Below are positions 52,331-63,739 of a DNA stretch of 64,000 bases, one piece after another; positions within the stretch are counted from its first letter, which is position 1, and each line of letters starts with the position of its first letter. The notes under the pieces were generated by a model. That model worked only from the letters and a program-made list of their open reading frames with translations. It made no database searches and was not told the DNA's origin. This DNA comes from Trichobilharzia szidati (lineage: Eukaryota; Platyhelminthes; Trematoda; Strigeidida; Schistosomatidae): positions 17,494,804-17,558,803 of the forward strand of contig OX235277.1 in the NCBI GenBank assembly GCA_944472155.2, written 5' to 3'. The position numbers and the translations under genes are program-made.

Positions 52331-52864
52331 AACAAAAACAATATCAACGGGTAACGCCCAGATACTCTTCGACGACTTTTCACATCTCAACACCATCACC
52401 CATCACTTCCGGTCAGCATAATGAAATATAATCGATATTCATGAATGATTCAGAAAGATTTGTTTTTGACAGTCGAGTGACTGAAGGCGTAAATTTCTTG
52501 AGGAGAGTGTATCAGGATGTGACAAACAGACACAAAGAGATATAAATGAAGAAGCACAAGCTCAGACTGCAACTCTTCATGCCCAAATGAAGCGTCTGTT
52601 TTCTGAATACTTACAGCTTCATTTGAAAATGGTCTTCAAGAGAAACCATTTGAATTTCACGGAAAACGTTAAAACAGTCATATGCTTCAATTTCTTCCAA
52701 TCCAGAAAGGTGCGTGATGGATAGATGAGTTATTAGAACGAGATTGCCGCTTGCTGAAAGCACTCGGTGTTTCCAGAAATGTTTTCCATACCGATATTTC
52801 ACAACAACAGAGTCAATCACAATATGATTCTATTGTCCACTTCTGTTGAGTGGCTTCACGCGAG

Positions 52865-53043
52865 AGCCACTGGACAGTTCCTTCGTGCTAGTTTGGGACA
52901 CTTCATCAGTACGCACCCACCAGCGATCGAACTCAGGACCCAATGGCTACAAGGCGAGCTTGTATACTATAAAGCCACTATAGCCGATTTAATGGCCCAA
53001 GAATTCTACCTTCGGCCAATTCACGATATAGCGCAACCGCAAA
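52865..53043 (-). mobile_element. Sm-alpha-like SINE, left arm
   Basis: The minus strand has a tRNA-like head (B box GAGTTCGATCGC) and a hammerhead-like tail. CTGATGA is intact at about 52,903-52,909, but the GAAAC block is changed to GAAGGA. It is paired with 56,602-56,779, so it was present before the palindrome formed. Confidence 0.75.
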
Positions 53044-53601
53044 TTAATTGTTGATATGCAACATAGATAATCCTGATTGAAAAGCATTCTTACTGATAAT
53101 CTTATTCCCTCATGAGTTCGTGTTCCACATACAACTGAGTTCATGGGAATCCTCAGGAAGTAGCCAGATCTCTGTGCGTAATTTAATTTCGTGCAGCTTC
53201 ACCAATTCACTTCAATGTATGATTGTACAAGAATTAGACATTTCTCGTCTTCTAAATCCATCTTCTTTTCATGCTTCATCCAAATATCTGATGCTTCTCA
53301 ATCATTCAATATAAATGCTTGTGAAGGAATCTAGTGGAGTAGATATTTCCTTCTAGATGGTTACACAAAGGCAACAAAAATTTCGCGTTGAGGGATATAC
53401 TATTTCAAATTCTATAATTATCTTTAACTTTCAATAGCTGGAATGATTTTCTACAATTATTATTAGAAATCTCACTTCACCTCATCAGTCACTGTAACTG
53501 ATTGTCTTCATGTTCTCTTTCACAGTTACGCTCACACATCGGTCCTTTCCGCAGCGTAGATTTCTCATGAAAAAGCAACTTCAATTTTTATTAAAACCTC
53601 G

Positions 53602-53607
53602 TTTATT
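53602..53607 (-). terminator. Polyadenylation signal, palindrome-left gene
   Basis: AATAAA on minus lies 72 bp after the stop codon, with a second AATAAA at 53,587-53,592. Both are mirrored in the right arm. Confidence 0.5.
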
Positions 53608-53679
53608 AGAAATCAAATATTACACGCATTGGTTGCAACCAACCGACAAAATAGATTACAGTTCAAAAGTTAATGTTGA

Positions 53680-54392
53680 TCAACATATTATTGGTGTGAA
53701 AATACATGCTATCTCAAATCTCCATCGTTTATCCACAGTTGGGCCATACTGGAGACCAGAATGCTTACCATCACCTGAAAGTGAATAGAGAAAACACACG
53801 TTCAACATCATATCTCAATCTGATTCACATTTCTACGAGTGTGATTCTCGTCTGGTTGGAGAGTGAATTTCCTCGCCATTAAAGAATGCTGCAATCGTCC
53901 AACGACAGTGTCAGATGCAGTGACAATAGACCGCAAGTATGTCATCACTCCATAACGTCTAACTTCCAACTAATAAATACGCGATGTCAGTTGACTATTT
54001 TGCAAACAAATCAAAGTAAGAGTAAACATATCGCAAAATTGATGAGACGAGAATATATATGCCGTCACCGAGGTGAGAAATATCAAGAAATGTGCATAGA
54101 AACGCGTAAAATAACACGCGAGCAGTTGAGGCAGCCTACTTCATAAATTCAAACAATAGCTGTTGTGCATCAACAAACTGAGTTATTTCACATGCAAAGA
54201 TGACTGAAAAAATGTGGATCACATCTCACCTTGAAGGGATGAATGGTTGAGCACGTCGACTGTCATCGAATGATTCCCCGTAATACGTGCACTGTCGACA
54301 GCTGACAACACTAAAACTGCAAGAAGCAGGAAGCAAATCTGAACAAACGAAACGTGAATATCACTGTCAAATTTCACACACTGACTCACCAT
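53680..54392 (-). CDS. Small secreted prohormone-like peptide, palindrome-left copy
   Basis: Minus-strand exons: ATG at 54,390-54,392; 51 nt intron; exon 2 at 54,230-54,338 (109 nt); 455 nt intron; last exon 53,680-53,774 with stop; 68 residues. Signal peptide MICFLLLAVLVLSAVDSA; N-glycosylation sequons NHS at 23 and 32; dibasic KR at 53-54; then WRFEIACIFTPIIC at the very C-terminus, a candidate C-x6-C loop (C61-C68). The right-arm gene differs only at residues 66-67 (II versus MK). Intron 1 is a multiple of three and open, so retention would add 17 residues before the hydrophobic core. It is head-to-head with the right copy, 858 bp between start codons. Function is inferred from architecture only. 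Confidence 0.7.
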
Positions 54393-54454
54393 TCTCACTG
54401 GATGCCACAGATACTCGTCGATGACATTGATAAGAACCCAGGAGTACAGAGACG

Positions 54455-54462
54455 TATTTATA
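54455..54462 (-). promoter_or_regulatory. TATA box, palindrome-left gene
   Basis: TATAAATA on minus, about 70 bp upstream of its ATG, a mirror image of 55,181-55,188. Confidence 0.6.
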
Positions 54463-54758
54463 CTATGCAAGAAGACAGTGATATGAACACATCTGGCTGT
54501 CATTCAGTGAGTGTGTACCAATAGAAATATTTCGATGCACACTGTTGATGTGTCTGAATGAGGGGATGATAAAGTGAGTGGGTGAGTTGGATAGATGTTT
54601 GACTAACCAGAGTCTGTTTCAGTGAGTGGTTGTGACGATGTTATTTGATGTTGAATGTGTGTAGTGGTGAGGTGAGATGAGTGAAGGGGAGTTTCAATTT
54701 TTCACTATGTGTTTTATGCAATTTGAATGATTGGCCTGAACGAAGTGTCTCACTTATC

Positions 54759-54885
54759 AAGCAGTTTTTCTGTTAACGTCGTCTTTCACATAAGATAGTA
54801 GAGCAAATGAAATTGATTAGACGGGGAACGGAAGAATGCGTGAATGTACGAAATGTGAAATACAACATTCACAGAAACACTACTA
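54759..54885. other. Palindrome spacer
   Basis: This is the 127 bp unpaired centre between GTGTCTCACTTATC and its reverse complement. It has no gene. It lies midway between the divergent promoters of the two peptide genes, so it belongs to their shared upstream region. Confidence 0.75.
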
Positions 54886-55180
54886 GATAAGTGAGACACT
54901 TTATTCAGACAAATCATTCGAATTACATAAGACACAATGGAAAAATCGACCCTCCTCTTCACTCATCTCACCTCACCACTACACACATTCAACATCAAAT
55001 AACATCGTCACAACCACTCACTGAAACAGACTCTGGTTAGTCAAACATCCATACAACTCACCCACTCACTTTATCATCCCCTCATTCAGACACATCAACA
55101 GTGTACATCGAAATATTTCTATTGGTACACACTCACTGAACGACAGCCACATGTGTTCATATCACCGTCTTCTTGCATAG

Positions 55181-55188
55181 TATAAATA
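55181..55188 (+). promoter_or_regulatory. TATA box, palindrome-right gene
   Basis: TATAAATA, 70 bp upstream of the ATG. An 11-codon upstream ORF, counting its stop (55,216-55,248), lies between box and ATG and ends 2 nt before it. This could dampen translation. Confidence 0.6.
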
Positions 55189-55250
55189 CGTCTCTGTACT
55201 CCTGGGTTCTTATCAATGTCATCGACGAGTATCTGTGGCATCCAGTGAGA

Positions 55251-55963
55251 ATGGTGAGTCAGTGTGTGAAATTTGACAGTGATATTCACGTTTCGTTTGT
55301 TCAGATTTGCTTCCTGCTTCTTGCAGTTTTAGTGTTGTCAGCTGTCGACAGTGCACGTATTACGGGGAATCATTCGATGACAGTCGACGTGCTCAACCAT
55401 TCATCCCTTCAAGGTGAGATGTGATCCACATTTTTTCAGTCATCTTTGCATGTGAAATAACTCAGTTTGTTGATGCACAACAGCTATTGTTTGAATTTAT
55501 GAAGTAGGCTGCCTCAACTGCTCGCGTGTTATTTTACGCGTTTCTATGCAAATTTTTTGATATTTCTCTCCTCGTTGACGGCATGTATGTTCTCGCCACA
55601 TCAATTTTGCGATATGTTTACTCTTACTTTGATTTGTTTGCAAAATAGTCAACTGACATCGCGTATTTATTAGTTGGAAGTTAGACGTTATGGAGTGATG
55701 ACATACTTGCGGTCTATTGTCACTGCATCTGACACTGTCGTTGGACGATTGCAGCATTCTTTAATGGCGAGGAAATTCACTCTCCAACCAGACGAGAATC
55801 ACACTCGTAGAAATGTGAATCAGATTGAGATATGATGTTGAACGTGTGTTTTCTCTATTCACTTTCAGGTGATGGCAAGCATTCTGGTCTCCAGTATGGC
55901 CCAACTGTGGATAAACGATGGAGATTTGAGATAGCATGTATTTTCACACCAATGAAATGTTGA
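55251..55963 (+). CDS. Small secreted prohormone-like peptide, palindrome-right copy
   Basis: Exons: ATG at 55,251-55,253 (GAGAATG|GTGAGT); 51 nt intron ending TTTGTTCAG; exon 2 at 55,305-55,413 (109 nt); 455 nt intron ending CACTTTCAG; last exon 55,869-55,963; 68 residues. Residues 1-18 are a signal peptide. N23 and N32 are in NHS sequons. KR at 53-54 precedes the C-terminal 14-mer WRFEIACIFTPMKC, whose two cysteines (61, 68) are the only ones outside the signal peptide and could form one disulfide ring. Exon sizes and phases match copies A and B. Exon 2 is identical to the left-arm copy. I do not recognise the family. A neuropeptide/hormone-like or secreted-effector role is inference. Confidence 0.75.
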
Positions 55964-56035
55964 TCAACATTAACTTTTGAACTGTAATCTATTTTGTCGG
56001 TTGGTTGCAACCAATGCGTGTAATATTTGATTTCT

Positions 56036-56041
56036 AATAAA
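56036..56041 (+). terminator. Polyadenylation signal, palindrome-right gene
   Basis: AATAAA lies 73 bp after the stop, followed by a second AATAAA at 56,051-56,056. Confidence 0.5.
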
Positions 56042-56601
56042 CGAGGTTTTAATAAAAATTGAAGTTGCTTTTCTCATGAGAAATCTACGCTGCGGAAAGG
56101 ACCGATGTGTGAGCGTAACTGTGAAAGAGAACATGAAGACAATCAGTTACAGTGACTGATGAGGTGAAGTGAGATATGTAATAATAATTGTAGAAAATCA
56201 TTCCAGCTATTGAAAGTTAAAGATAATTATAGAATTTGAAATAGTATATCCCTCAACGCGAAATTTTTGTTGCCTTTGTGTAACCATCTATAAGGAAATA
56301 TCTACTCCACTAGATTCCTTCACAAGCATTTATATTGAATGATTGAGAAGCATCAGATATTTGGATGAAGCATGAAAAGAAGATGGATTTAGAAGACGAG
56401 AAATGTCTAATTCTTGTACAATCATACATTGAAGTGAATTGGTGAAGCTGCACGAAATTAAATTACGCACAGAGATCTGGCTACTTCCTGAGGATTCCCA
56501 TGAACTCAGTTGTATGTGGAACACGAACTCATGAGGGAATAAGATTATCAGTAAGCATGCTTTTCAATCAGGATTATCTATGTTGCATATCAACAATTAA
56601 T

Positions 56602-56779
56602 TTGCGGTTGCGCTATATCGTGAATTGGCCGAAGGTAGAATTCTTGGGCCATTAAATCGGCTATAGTGGCTTTATAGTATACAAGCTCGCCTTGTAGCCA
56701 TTGGGTCCTGAGTTCGATCGCTGGTGGGTGCGTACTGATGAAGTGTCCCAAACTAGCACGAAGGAGCTGTCCAGTGGCT
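56602..56779 (+). mobile_element. Sm-alpha-like SINE, right arm
   Basis: The tRNA-like head has an A-box-like tract TAGTGGCTTTATAG (about 56,664) and a B box GAGTTCGATCGC (about 56,710). A hammerhead-like CTGATGA follows at 56,734-56,740 with a TGTCCC-AAACTA-GCACG stem-loop, but the last core block is GAAGGA instead of GAAAC. The locus at 4.09 kb lacks the SINE at the same breakpoint. Confidence 0.75.
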
Positions 56780-57319
56780 CTCGCGTGAAGCCACTCAACA
56801 GAAGTGGACAATAGAATCATATTGTGATTGACTCTGTTGTTGTGAAATATCGGTATGGAAAACATTTCTGGAAACACCGAGTGCTTTCAGCAAGGGAAAA
56901 TCTAGTCCATGTAACTCCTCTTTTTATCACGCACCTTACTGGCTTGAAAGAAATGAAAGCATTTCACTGGTTTAACGTTATCCTTGAAATTGAAATAGTT
57001 TCTCTTGAAAACTATTTCCAAATGGAGCATGAAGCGTTGCAGTCTGAACTTGTGCTTGTTTGCTTGTATCTCCTTGTGTGTGATTGTCCCATCTAGATGC
57101 ACTTTACCCAAGAAAACTATGCTTTCTCTCATTCGACTGTCAAAAATGAATCCTTCTGAATCATTCACGTACATCGATTATGTTTCAGTATGCTGAACAG
57201 AAGTGATTGGTGATACTGTTGAGACGTGAGAAATCGTCGTAGAGTATCTGTGCGTTACCCGTCAATATAGTTTTGTTCCTTTGGGTTCTGTTTGGAATAT
57301 ATCAATTCAGTCGCACATC

Positions 57320-57620
57320 TCTTCTTTGTCCTCCTCTATTCGGTCTTATTTAGCTATTCTCAATGTAACCTATATTCTCTCATATTTTCACACAGTCTTC
57401 CGTATTTCACTTTCAAAACCACGTCCAACTCGTAATTTCGAGATTGCGTTCAACTCGAGTGATGGTCTGCGTTGATAGCGATGTGATTTTGCCGTCTAGT
57501 CAATGCCATTTGACCAATCCATCTTCATTTTCATCACAACATTTGCTTCGCAACAGGTTCTCGTTTGTCGGTGCATTCACAGAGTTTCTTGTTTCTTATC
57601 TCCTCTGGTCGGCCATTTTA
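57320..57620 (-). pseudogene. RTE-like C-terminal remnant, right arm
   Basis: This is the mirror of 52,000-52,330. The minus strand encodes the decayed WIGH region near 57,510-57,540. The stray copy at 4.84 kb lacks the part at ~57,472-57,632. Confidence 0.55.
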
Positions 57621-58899
57621 CCTTCTTATGGAGTCAGTGAAGGCAGTTGTTGGCAGATGACTAAATTTTGTGAATCACAGTGCGCGTCGTTCACACACAT
57701 ATAGGAGAAGCGACTGACTGACGATGGGTGTTAAAACTCTAAATGTTTTTATTTATCCTAACTAAGTGCAGATGATTTTCAAACTGATGTCAGTGTGGTG
57801 AAAGTCTGTATATTCTTTTCGATGGTTGCATGTTAAGTATCTTTATCCGCTCCTCCTTCATGTTGTTGAAATTGTGCTTAATATGTAGTGAAGAGAAGAA
57901 AGGGACCAAATGACGAACCTAAACTTTTCCCGTACTATGCAGTCTATGTAAGTGATGCAGAACAATTCCACTATTCGGCGAATGCACTTTGTATATCAAA
58001 TACATTGTATTTCTTCGAAAATCTATGTGACGAATGGAGTGGAGATTCCTAAGCCATCGGTACTTTCTTACTGCTTTTTTATGTGCAAATCCATGCTGCC
58101 TAGGACTGGTAAAGTGATATCATGAATATCAATGCAGATGCGGATAAACAGAACATCATATGTCAATCACCGATGATCGGATTTCATCTGAGAATATTGT
58201 ATTTTGTACGCATAACTCAAGTTTCATTAAATGGATGGCTAAGGCGTTCGTATTACAAAGCAGACGAAAGCGTACTACCCTAAGGAGTTTAATATTCACT
58301 CTGTGGATTGTTTCGAAGAAGACGTTTTTCGAGACGGAATAGCTGGTGTTTGCAAAGTGTATTATGTATCTCTATTTCTTTGAAACTCTTCAGTTAATTC
58401 ATATTTGCCTTCTGTTCTATTTGCATCCTGACCATCAGTAACTCATTCAACTATTCATGTTATTACGCAACTGTTTGATTATTCAACGACATTTTTGACA
58501 TATTTTATGGCAAAATAAATAACTGTCACTGAAGTCTATTCTTGTCTGACGAGGTCCTTACATCCTGTCTGATCAGTTGAAGTATTCGGAAAAAATCTAT
58601 CCCTCCAAATTATTCTGAAGACGTTGTCTTATCGGAAATGTAATGTGATCGAATCTGTGAAGAGTGAGGACATTTCTGTTGTATTCGCAAACCAATTTAA
58701 ATCATCACATCACATAGAATTTTGGAATGTCTTCCATGACTTCGTGAAGCTATTCGATATCTGAATTCGCCTTTTACAAAAGATTTTCATATTTCCAGCT
58801 ATCCTTTAAAGATGCATAAAATATGAGAGATTTAAACTGTCTGTATGATAAAGTGAGCTTTTGTTCTGTATATCGTGGCTTTCTCCGCCCTCCCCGTCC

Positions 58900-59590
58900 G
58901 CCACATCCTGATAACCGTAGAGAGCAATATGCTTGCAAAAATGTCACAATATATGTGATGTTACCAGAGATTATTTTCAATAGTCAAATGACACATTTGT
59001 GGAACAGGAGATATGAATACAAAACAGATAATAAGCAAATCACTACCAGAGTGGTGAGATATATCTAAAATGTGAATAAATGTCAGTAGTAAGAGAGAGT
59101 AGAAGTGGGAAGCAATGTTAGGTGAAGGTGATGTTCTTACGTGAATAAGCAACTGAGAAGTTTGAGTATGCAGTTAGACTGGATAACGCAAGTACCAACA
59201 TGTGTCTTTTGTCTAGTTATGCATGCACATGCGTATATATATAAATATGCATAAACATACATATAAATGTCTGCTTCTCATATTTATGCGTATATTCTAA
59301 TGTCCAGTCGTTTCGCCAACGTCTTCGTCAGCGTATAATTGAAGTCGCGGCTGGTGATTATGGGTGATAAAATTTTGTCTTGGTTACTAGCCATAGGACA
59401 CGCATTTTCCATAGTGGAAGTTTTATAGATGGCTGAGCGTGAGTTGCATCATTATTATGACACACTTACATGACAGGATGGTTTTCTATGGTCTCGCTAG
59501 ACATATAGTGACTAATCGCATGCTAAACTGGTTGCAAGAGTGAATACCGTCTACATATATGTAGGTATTTATCATTATTGCATTGGTTTG
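58900..59590. mobile_element. Right-arm-specific ~700 bp insertion
   Basis: The left arm joins directly at ~50,715. The insert contains a TA-rich palindromic tract near 59,225-59,300 and, at ~59,303-59,330, the motif GTCGTTTCGCCAACGTCTTCGTCAG. On minus this reads CTGACGAAGACG...GCGAAACGAC, again a CTGA...GAAAC arrangement like the fold-back elements. It has no ORF with known motifs. It is probably a non-autonomous element or PLE terminal sequence. Confidence 0.55.
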
Positions 59591-60279
59591 CATATTTCTT
59601 TTGCTAAAACGTAGGCGTTTGGCTTGTCTTGTATGCGAGATTCCGTTTTTGGGATTCTGCAGTGTATGACTGGTTGACTTGATAATCGTTTGGTGCAACT
59701 GAGCTTACTTATGCGTTGAAATGTGTACGAAACTTGCAAATTTTTCGTCGGTGAATAGGGCTCTTGAATAGTTGCGCCACAGGATGATACTGCTGATTCT
59801 TCTATTCTTGCAGGGAACAAAGATAGTTTTGTTCGGTTTGCCTGAATCCTTAGTCAGTGAGTGAATCATTATGTGAATAAACTGGTTGATTCTGTCGCTA
59901 GACAGACGCTTGTCTCAGTGGCTGTATTGAAACGGTGAGTGACTCATTAAATCAGAAGTGCTTCCTCAGATTATGTAGACCACATGGATATCTGTAGTAA
60001 TTTTTGCTCTAATGTATGTAATCATGCCTTAATCTGCAAAGGAACTAGTGCATTTACTGGAATAGAAGCAAGCTCAGGCGGTTTCGACTGTCTATGTTTG
60101 CTTATGTGATGGCTCTGGATAACTTTAATGAATGCAGTCACCCTTGTGTTGACGACGAATCTCTCAGATGTTCGCCCTATCAACTTGTTGGTTAGGTGAT
60201 AATAACGTTTAGGGCGACTCAGGGTTCGATCGAGGAAATAACTGCACATCGAAAGAACAACAGCGATCGAGGAAATCAT
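59575..60279 (-). pseudogene. Unassigned degraded element ORFs, right arm
   Basis: Minus-strand frames 60,022-60,279 (with LIGRTSERFVVNT and IQSHHISKHRQSKPPELASI) and 59,575-59,820 are mirrored in the left arm at ~50,000-50,800. The IGRTSER tract could be a GIY-YIG remnant and the second frame a gag knuckle; neither is secure. Confidence 0.25.
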
Positions 60280-60660
60280 CCACTCTCAGCACGTGGAGTT
60301 AGTGACTAAAATACGATACCGAGACTCAACTGAGGCTATGTAATTCGAATGAATACAGTTTAAGTAGCCTAACAACTATCCATAGAAAAGCAAGCCTGTG
60401 TGAGAATAGCCACGTTAACTTCAGTGCTGCAAATTTTTGTTATACAGACTAGGTAAGAAGCGATCTCGCTAGGTAATATCATACTGTTAGTTGACAGATA
60501 ACATATCATCCATTACCTGATGAGGAAACCAAAGAATAATTTTAAACTACTATTAATACTTAAATTACATAAATTAGGTTTACGATGAAATTACACTGCT
60601 AGTTGTCCTTTTGTATTTCGTTTGTGCGAACAACCTATCATTTAGTCATTTATATAGAGC

Positions 60661-61150
60661 ACATCAAAAATATAGAAGTATTGTCAAAGAAGACGGAATC
60701 TTATTGTCATTGGCAGGTTGTTCTTCACTTTGCAGACTACTTTGAAGGAGGCGTTGGTTGAGATTGAATGACCAATGTTGACCAGATGTTCGATTATTGC
60801 ACTCCTTATACGGCTGTGGAGGCAGGTACATCAGTCGTTCAGCGCGTAACCTGTACAAACAGATCAAAGAACACTATCCAGTGTGGCTGCGGAAATCAAG
60901 TTGTGCCTGTATAAGGAGTGCAATAATCGAACATCCCGTCAACACTGGTCATTCAATCTCAACAAACGACTCCTGCAAAGCAATCTACAAAGTGAAGAAC
61001 AACCTGCAAAGACAATACGTTTCCGTTTTCTTTGCATTCATTTGTAAGAAGCAGAAATATGCATACAAAAGAAAATTATTGAACCAATTCTACTCTCATG
61101 GTAACAACTCCGTTGATTTGACTTTTGTTTGTTTGCTAGATTTGAATTAA
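60661..61150. repeat. GIY-YIG fragment in mini inverted repeat, right arm
   Basis: The plus frame 60,797-61,150 encodes CGGRYISRSARNLYKQ, EHYPVWLRK, IRSAIIEHPVNTGHSIS, CKAIYKVKNNLQRQ, a PLE GIY-YIG endonuclease with the second motif's Gly changed (YIS for YIG). Its 3' part (60,905-61,020) is repeated inverted at 60,710-60,820. Confidence 0.75.
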
Positions 61151-62689
61151 CTCTTGTTCGCATGTTCTTTTTTCTCACTATATAAAACCCTTGCGTAATT
61201 CTGAACACATCAAGCCATTCATGGTAATACGTGACTCTTCTTTAACAATCGTTTGGGACAACTCATATCATATGTTACTCTCCTCTAATATCAACATCCA
61301 ATTCATCTGAACTTACTAATTGTATTTGCGTTTGACAAATTTAATGAACACACACATACAAAACAACCAGATATATTTGTGATTGTACAGTTATGAAAAT
61401 GAATTCTCCGAAATAATACTCTTCGCTGAACTACTGGTCTTCTGTCTAACAATATTATTTGCCAATGGCATTTACTCTGGTTGAGTTACTCTCTGACACT
61501 TGCAAGGTGTCTTCGTTCCAATCTTACATAACAAGAAGCGAATTGCGCAAAAATGTCAGAAGAAATGATGACAGTGAATAATTTTCATTTTCACTTTACA
61601 CAGTTGATGTCAGATTTCACATCTGCTGAGTTACCGAAAGCAACCCATTTTTCACTTCACGAACATGTAATTAACAAATGTTCCAGCACAATACACAGAC
61701 AGTTAAGATATCAATTTAGAGTTCGTGACACCTATTTGCTAGCTCACACAACCTAATATAACACACAATTTCGAAATCCCATTGACTTTTCTAATTTACT
61801 AATGCAAACTCGTCGACAGCTACTGGACTAAAATTCGAGTGTTCCTTCAACACTTTTGAAGCGATGAGTTGTTTTTGATAAACATTCACATTTTGTGGAG
61901 CATGTTCCTCTTAATCATTCAAACACCGAAATAGTTTACCTCATCTCCCTTCTTTTCTAGGAAAATGGACTTTCATGATTTCAGTCTACATGGATGCGGA
62001 ACGAAATCCCATAAAAATGCTATGGGAGTTTACATCATTTCAACCGAAAACTATTTTTCATTGGAGTTTTCTTTGTTTTTTAGATTTCATGAGAATCTAT
62101 TGCTCATATTCCATACACACTGACACCATCCGCTGACATTGATTTGCAATGAACAGGTCTCAATATACTTAATGTAAAGTGTAGAAAAATATTGATTTTT
62201 CTTAATTAGATTTTCGGAAAACAGTTTTACGGAATACCAGTAAGAATATTCGAATTCATTAACCCTCAAGTCACCATCAATTTAAATGCTTTCAAAATAT
62301 GAAAATGAAAGTTCAAGGGGTGAGAAAGGCAAGAAAAGAGCAACATTTATTAATCAGAGTTAGCCTGTTTGTCAGCGAAGCAACACAAGATGCTTAAAGT
62401 TCATCAAAATGGAAACATGCTTAATAAGCTGAGCTCACTAGTGTGTAAGAATTATCCGTGTCAACAAAGTAAAACGTAATCATTGGAGTCAGATATTGAC
62501 TACACTCTCTTTGTGTGTGTAAAAGTGTTGTCTGAAATATTGACAATATTAATTGTAGCAGGCTGTCATCAATTCAGACAGCCAGTCAAATAGTCAGTCA
62601 TTCGGTTGTACAGCAATTCAGTTAGTATGTATGTATCTGATGGTATTCGGGTGTATTCGTCGTCTCTGGAACATTACAGGGACCTGTAT

Positions 62690-63190
62690 TACTCAGGTTG
62701 ATGTCACAACTTCATTCTCCTAAAGTCATCGTAGAACTTAATATAGCCGAGTTATTTGAAATCGGATAACAAAATTCCATGCACACATTTAGTGCATACA
62801 TGATACACAATTCTTCAAAGACACCACCTGCACACCACTTGAAGAATTCTTCGTTGACAATTGTAGGTTTCATTGACATCTTGCCTACGCCTGCTGGACC
62901 GAATTCCTACCGATGATAATGTTTGCTTTGCGAACCACGTCTATACCAGTTGGAGAGTTCTTCAGTCCAAGTGCTATGAGGGACAAACCTGACTAGTCGA
63001 CGAATGATGATGGACTTCGACAAAATATGGATAACCTACGGCTGATTCCATCATCAGAAGAGTCAAGTGAGGTATGTATAACCGAAGACTTAGTTCCATG
63101 CTCCCGCCTGGTTGTACGCCGCTATAAGGCAGAACCACTACTAAGTACACTATCTGAAACACATATCAAATTCAAGGTGAGGCGTTAGAA
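62690..63190. other. Right-arm-specific segment, no gene recognised
   Basis: It occupies the position where the left arm has the PLE tail. A 62-codon minus-strand frame (62,974-63,162) has no recognisable motif. Confidence 0.4.
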
Positions 63191-63287
63191 ACACTGCGCT
63201 ACAACGCAGTTATGTCGCGCATAGTGTCAGTAGTGACATACTAAAACCAGCTTGTCTTTCGTGTGTGGTGAAAGAAAGGCTTGAAAA

Positions 63288-63467
63288 ATGGCAGTCAGCA
63301 ATGCGGACACTGATGAGAAAACTACTAATCCCGTCAAACAAGTCAAGTGGGATAAACCCCTTACTCGCGAAACGGACCGAACAACCAGCGAACTAAATAA
63401 ACAATTAAATAAAGAGATTTATCCAGTGTCTCACACATACGCCCTCATTCTTTCAGAAAATGCTTGA
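63288..63467 (+). other. Conserved short ORF, right arm
   Basis: It encodes 59 residues starting MAVSNADTDEKTT, with KQVKWDKPLTRETDRT and ending SENA. It is the partner of 46,813-47,013. The shared start, frame and most of the sequence suggest recent coding constraint or recent duplication. Function unknown. Confidence 0.4.
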
Positions 63468-63739
63468 TAGAGGAAAATACATGTGTAGGAGCAGATCCAA
63501 TTCTTTGAGTAAGTTAAATGCATTTTGGTTTTACTTCGAAACGTGTTAAATTGAGTTACATCCTGGTTAAGTGCTAATTTAAAATGAAACTGCACTAAAT
63601 AAAAGAAGAGCAAGTCCAATGGAGAATTGTAGAGGAAATAAAGGTTTATCTTTGCATTCACTAGGCAGTGAATCGTTCTCACCTTTGAGAAATACCTTGA
63701 CAAGTAGAAATTACATTACCTTTTATCTCTTCGCAATCA

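Larger units (their letters stand above)
45959..54758 (+). repeat. Giant palindrome, left arm
   Basis: This is the reverse complement of 54,886-64,000 with indels. Near the centre the sum of paired coordinates stays at ~109,644, as in the paired ORFs at 52,820/56,824, and exon 2 of the gene is identical in both arms. Outward the arms diverge. The left arm has extra sequence at 46,315-46,660 and a PLE 3' tail at 47,140-47,420. Position 45,959 pairs with the window end. Confidence 0.9.

Noticed and set aside
52767..53054. 95-codon ORF mirrored in both arms
   Set aside because: It runs through an antisense SINE and flanking repeat DNA. Its conservation reflects the palindrome, not coding.
53510..53788. 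92-codon ORF on plus in the left arm
   Set aside because: It is antisense to the last exon of the peptide gene and is broken in the right arm.
55173..55424. A continuous 83-codon ORF reading through TATA box, leader and intron 1
   Set aside because: Its start lies upstream of the TATA box and its middle is an intron with consensus borders that is stop-containing in copies A and B. The spliced model explains all four loci.
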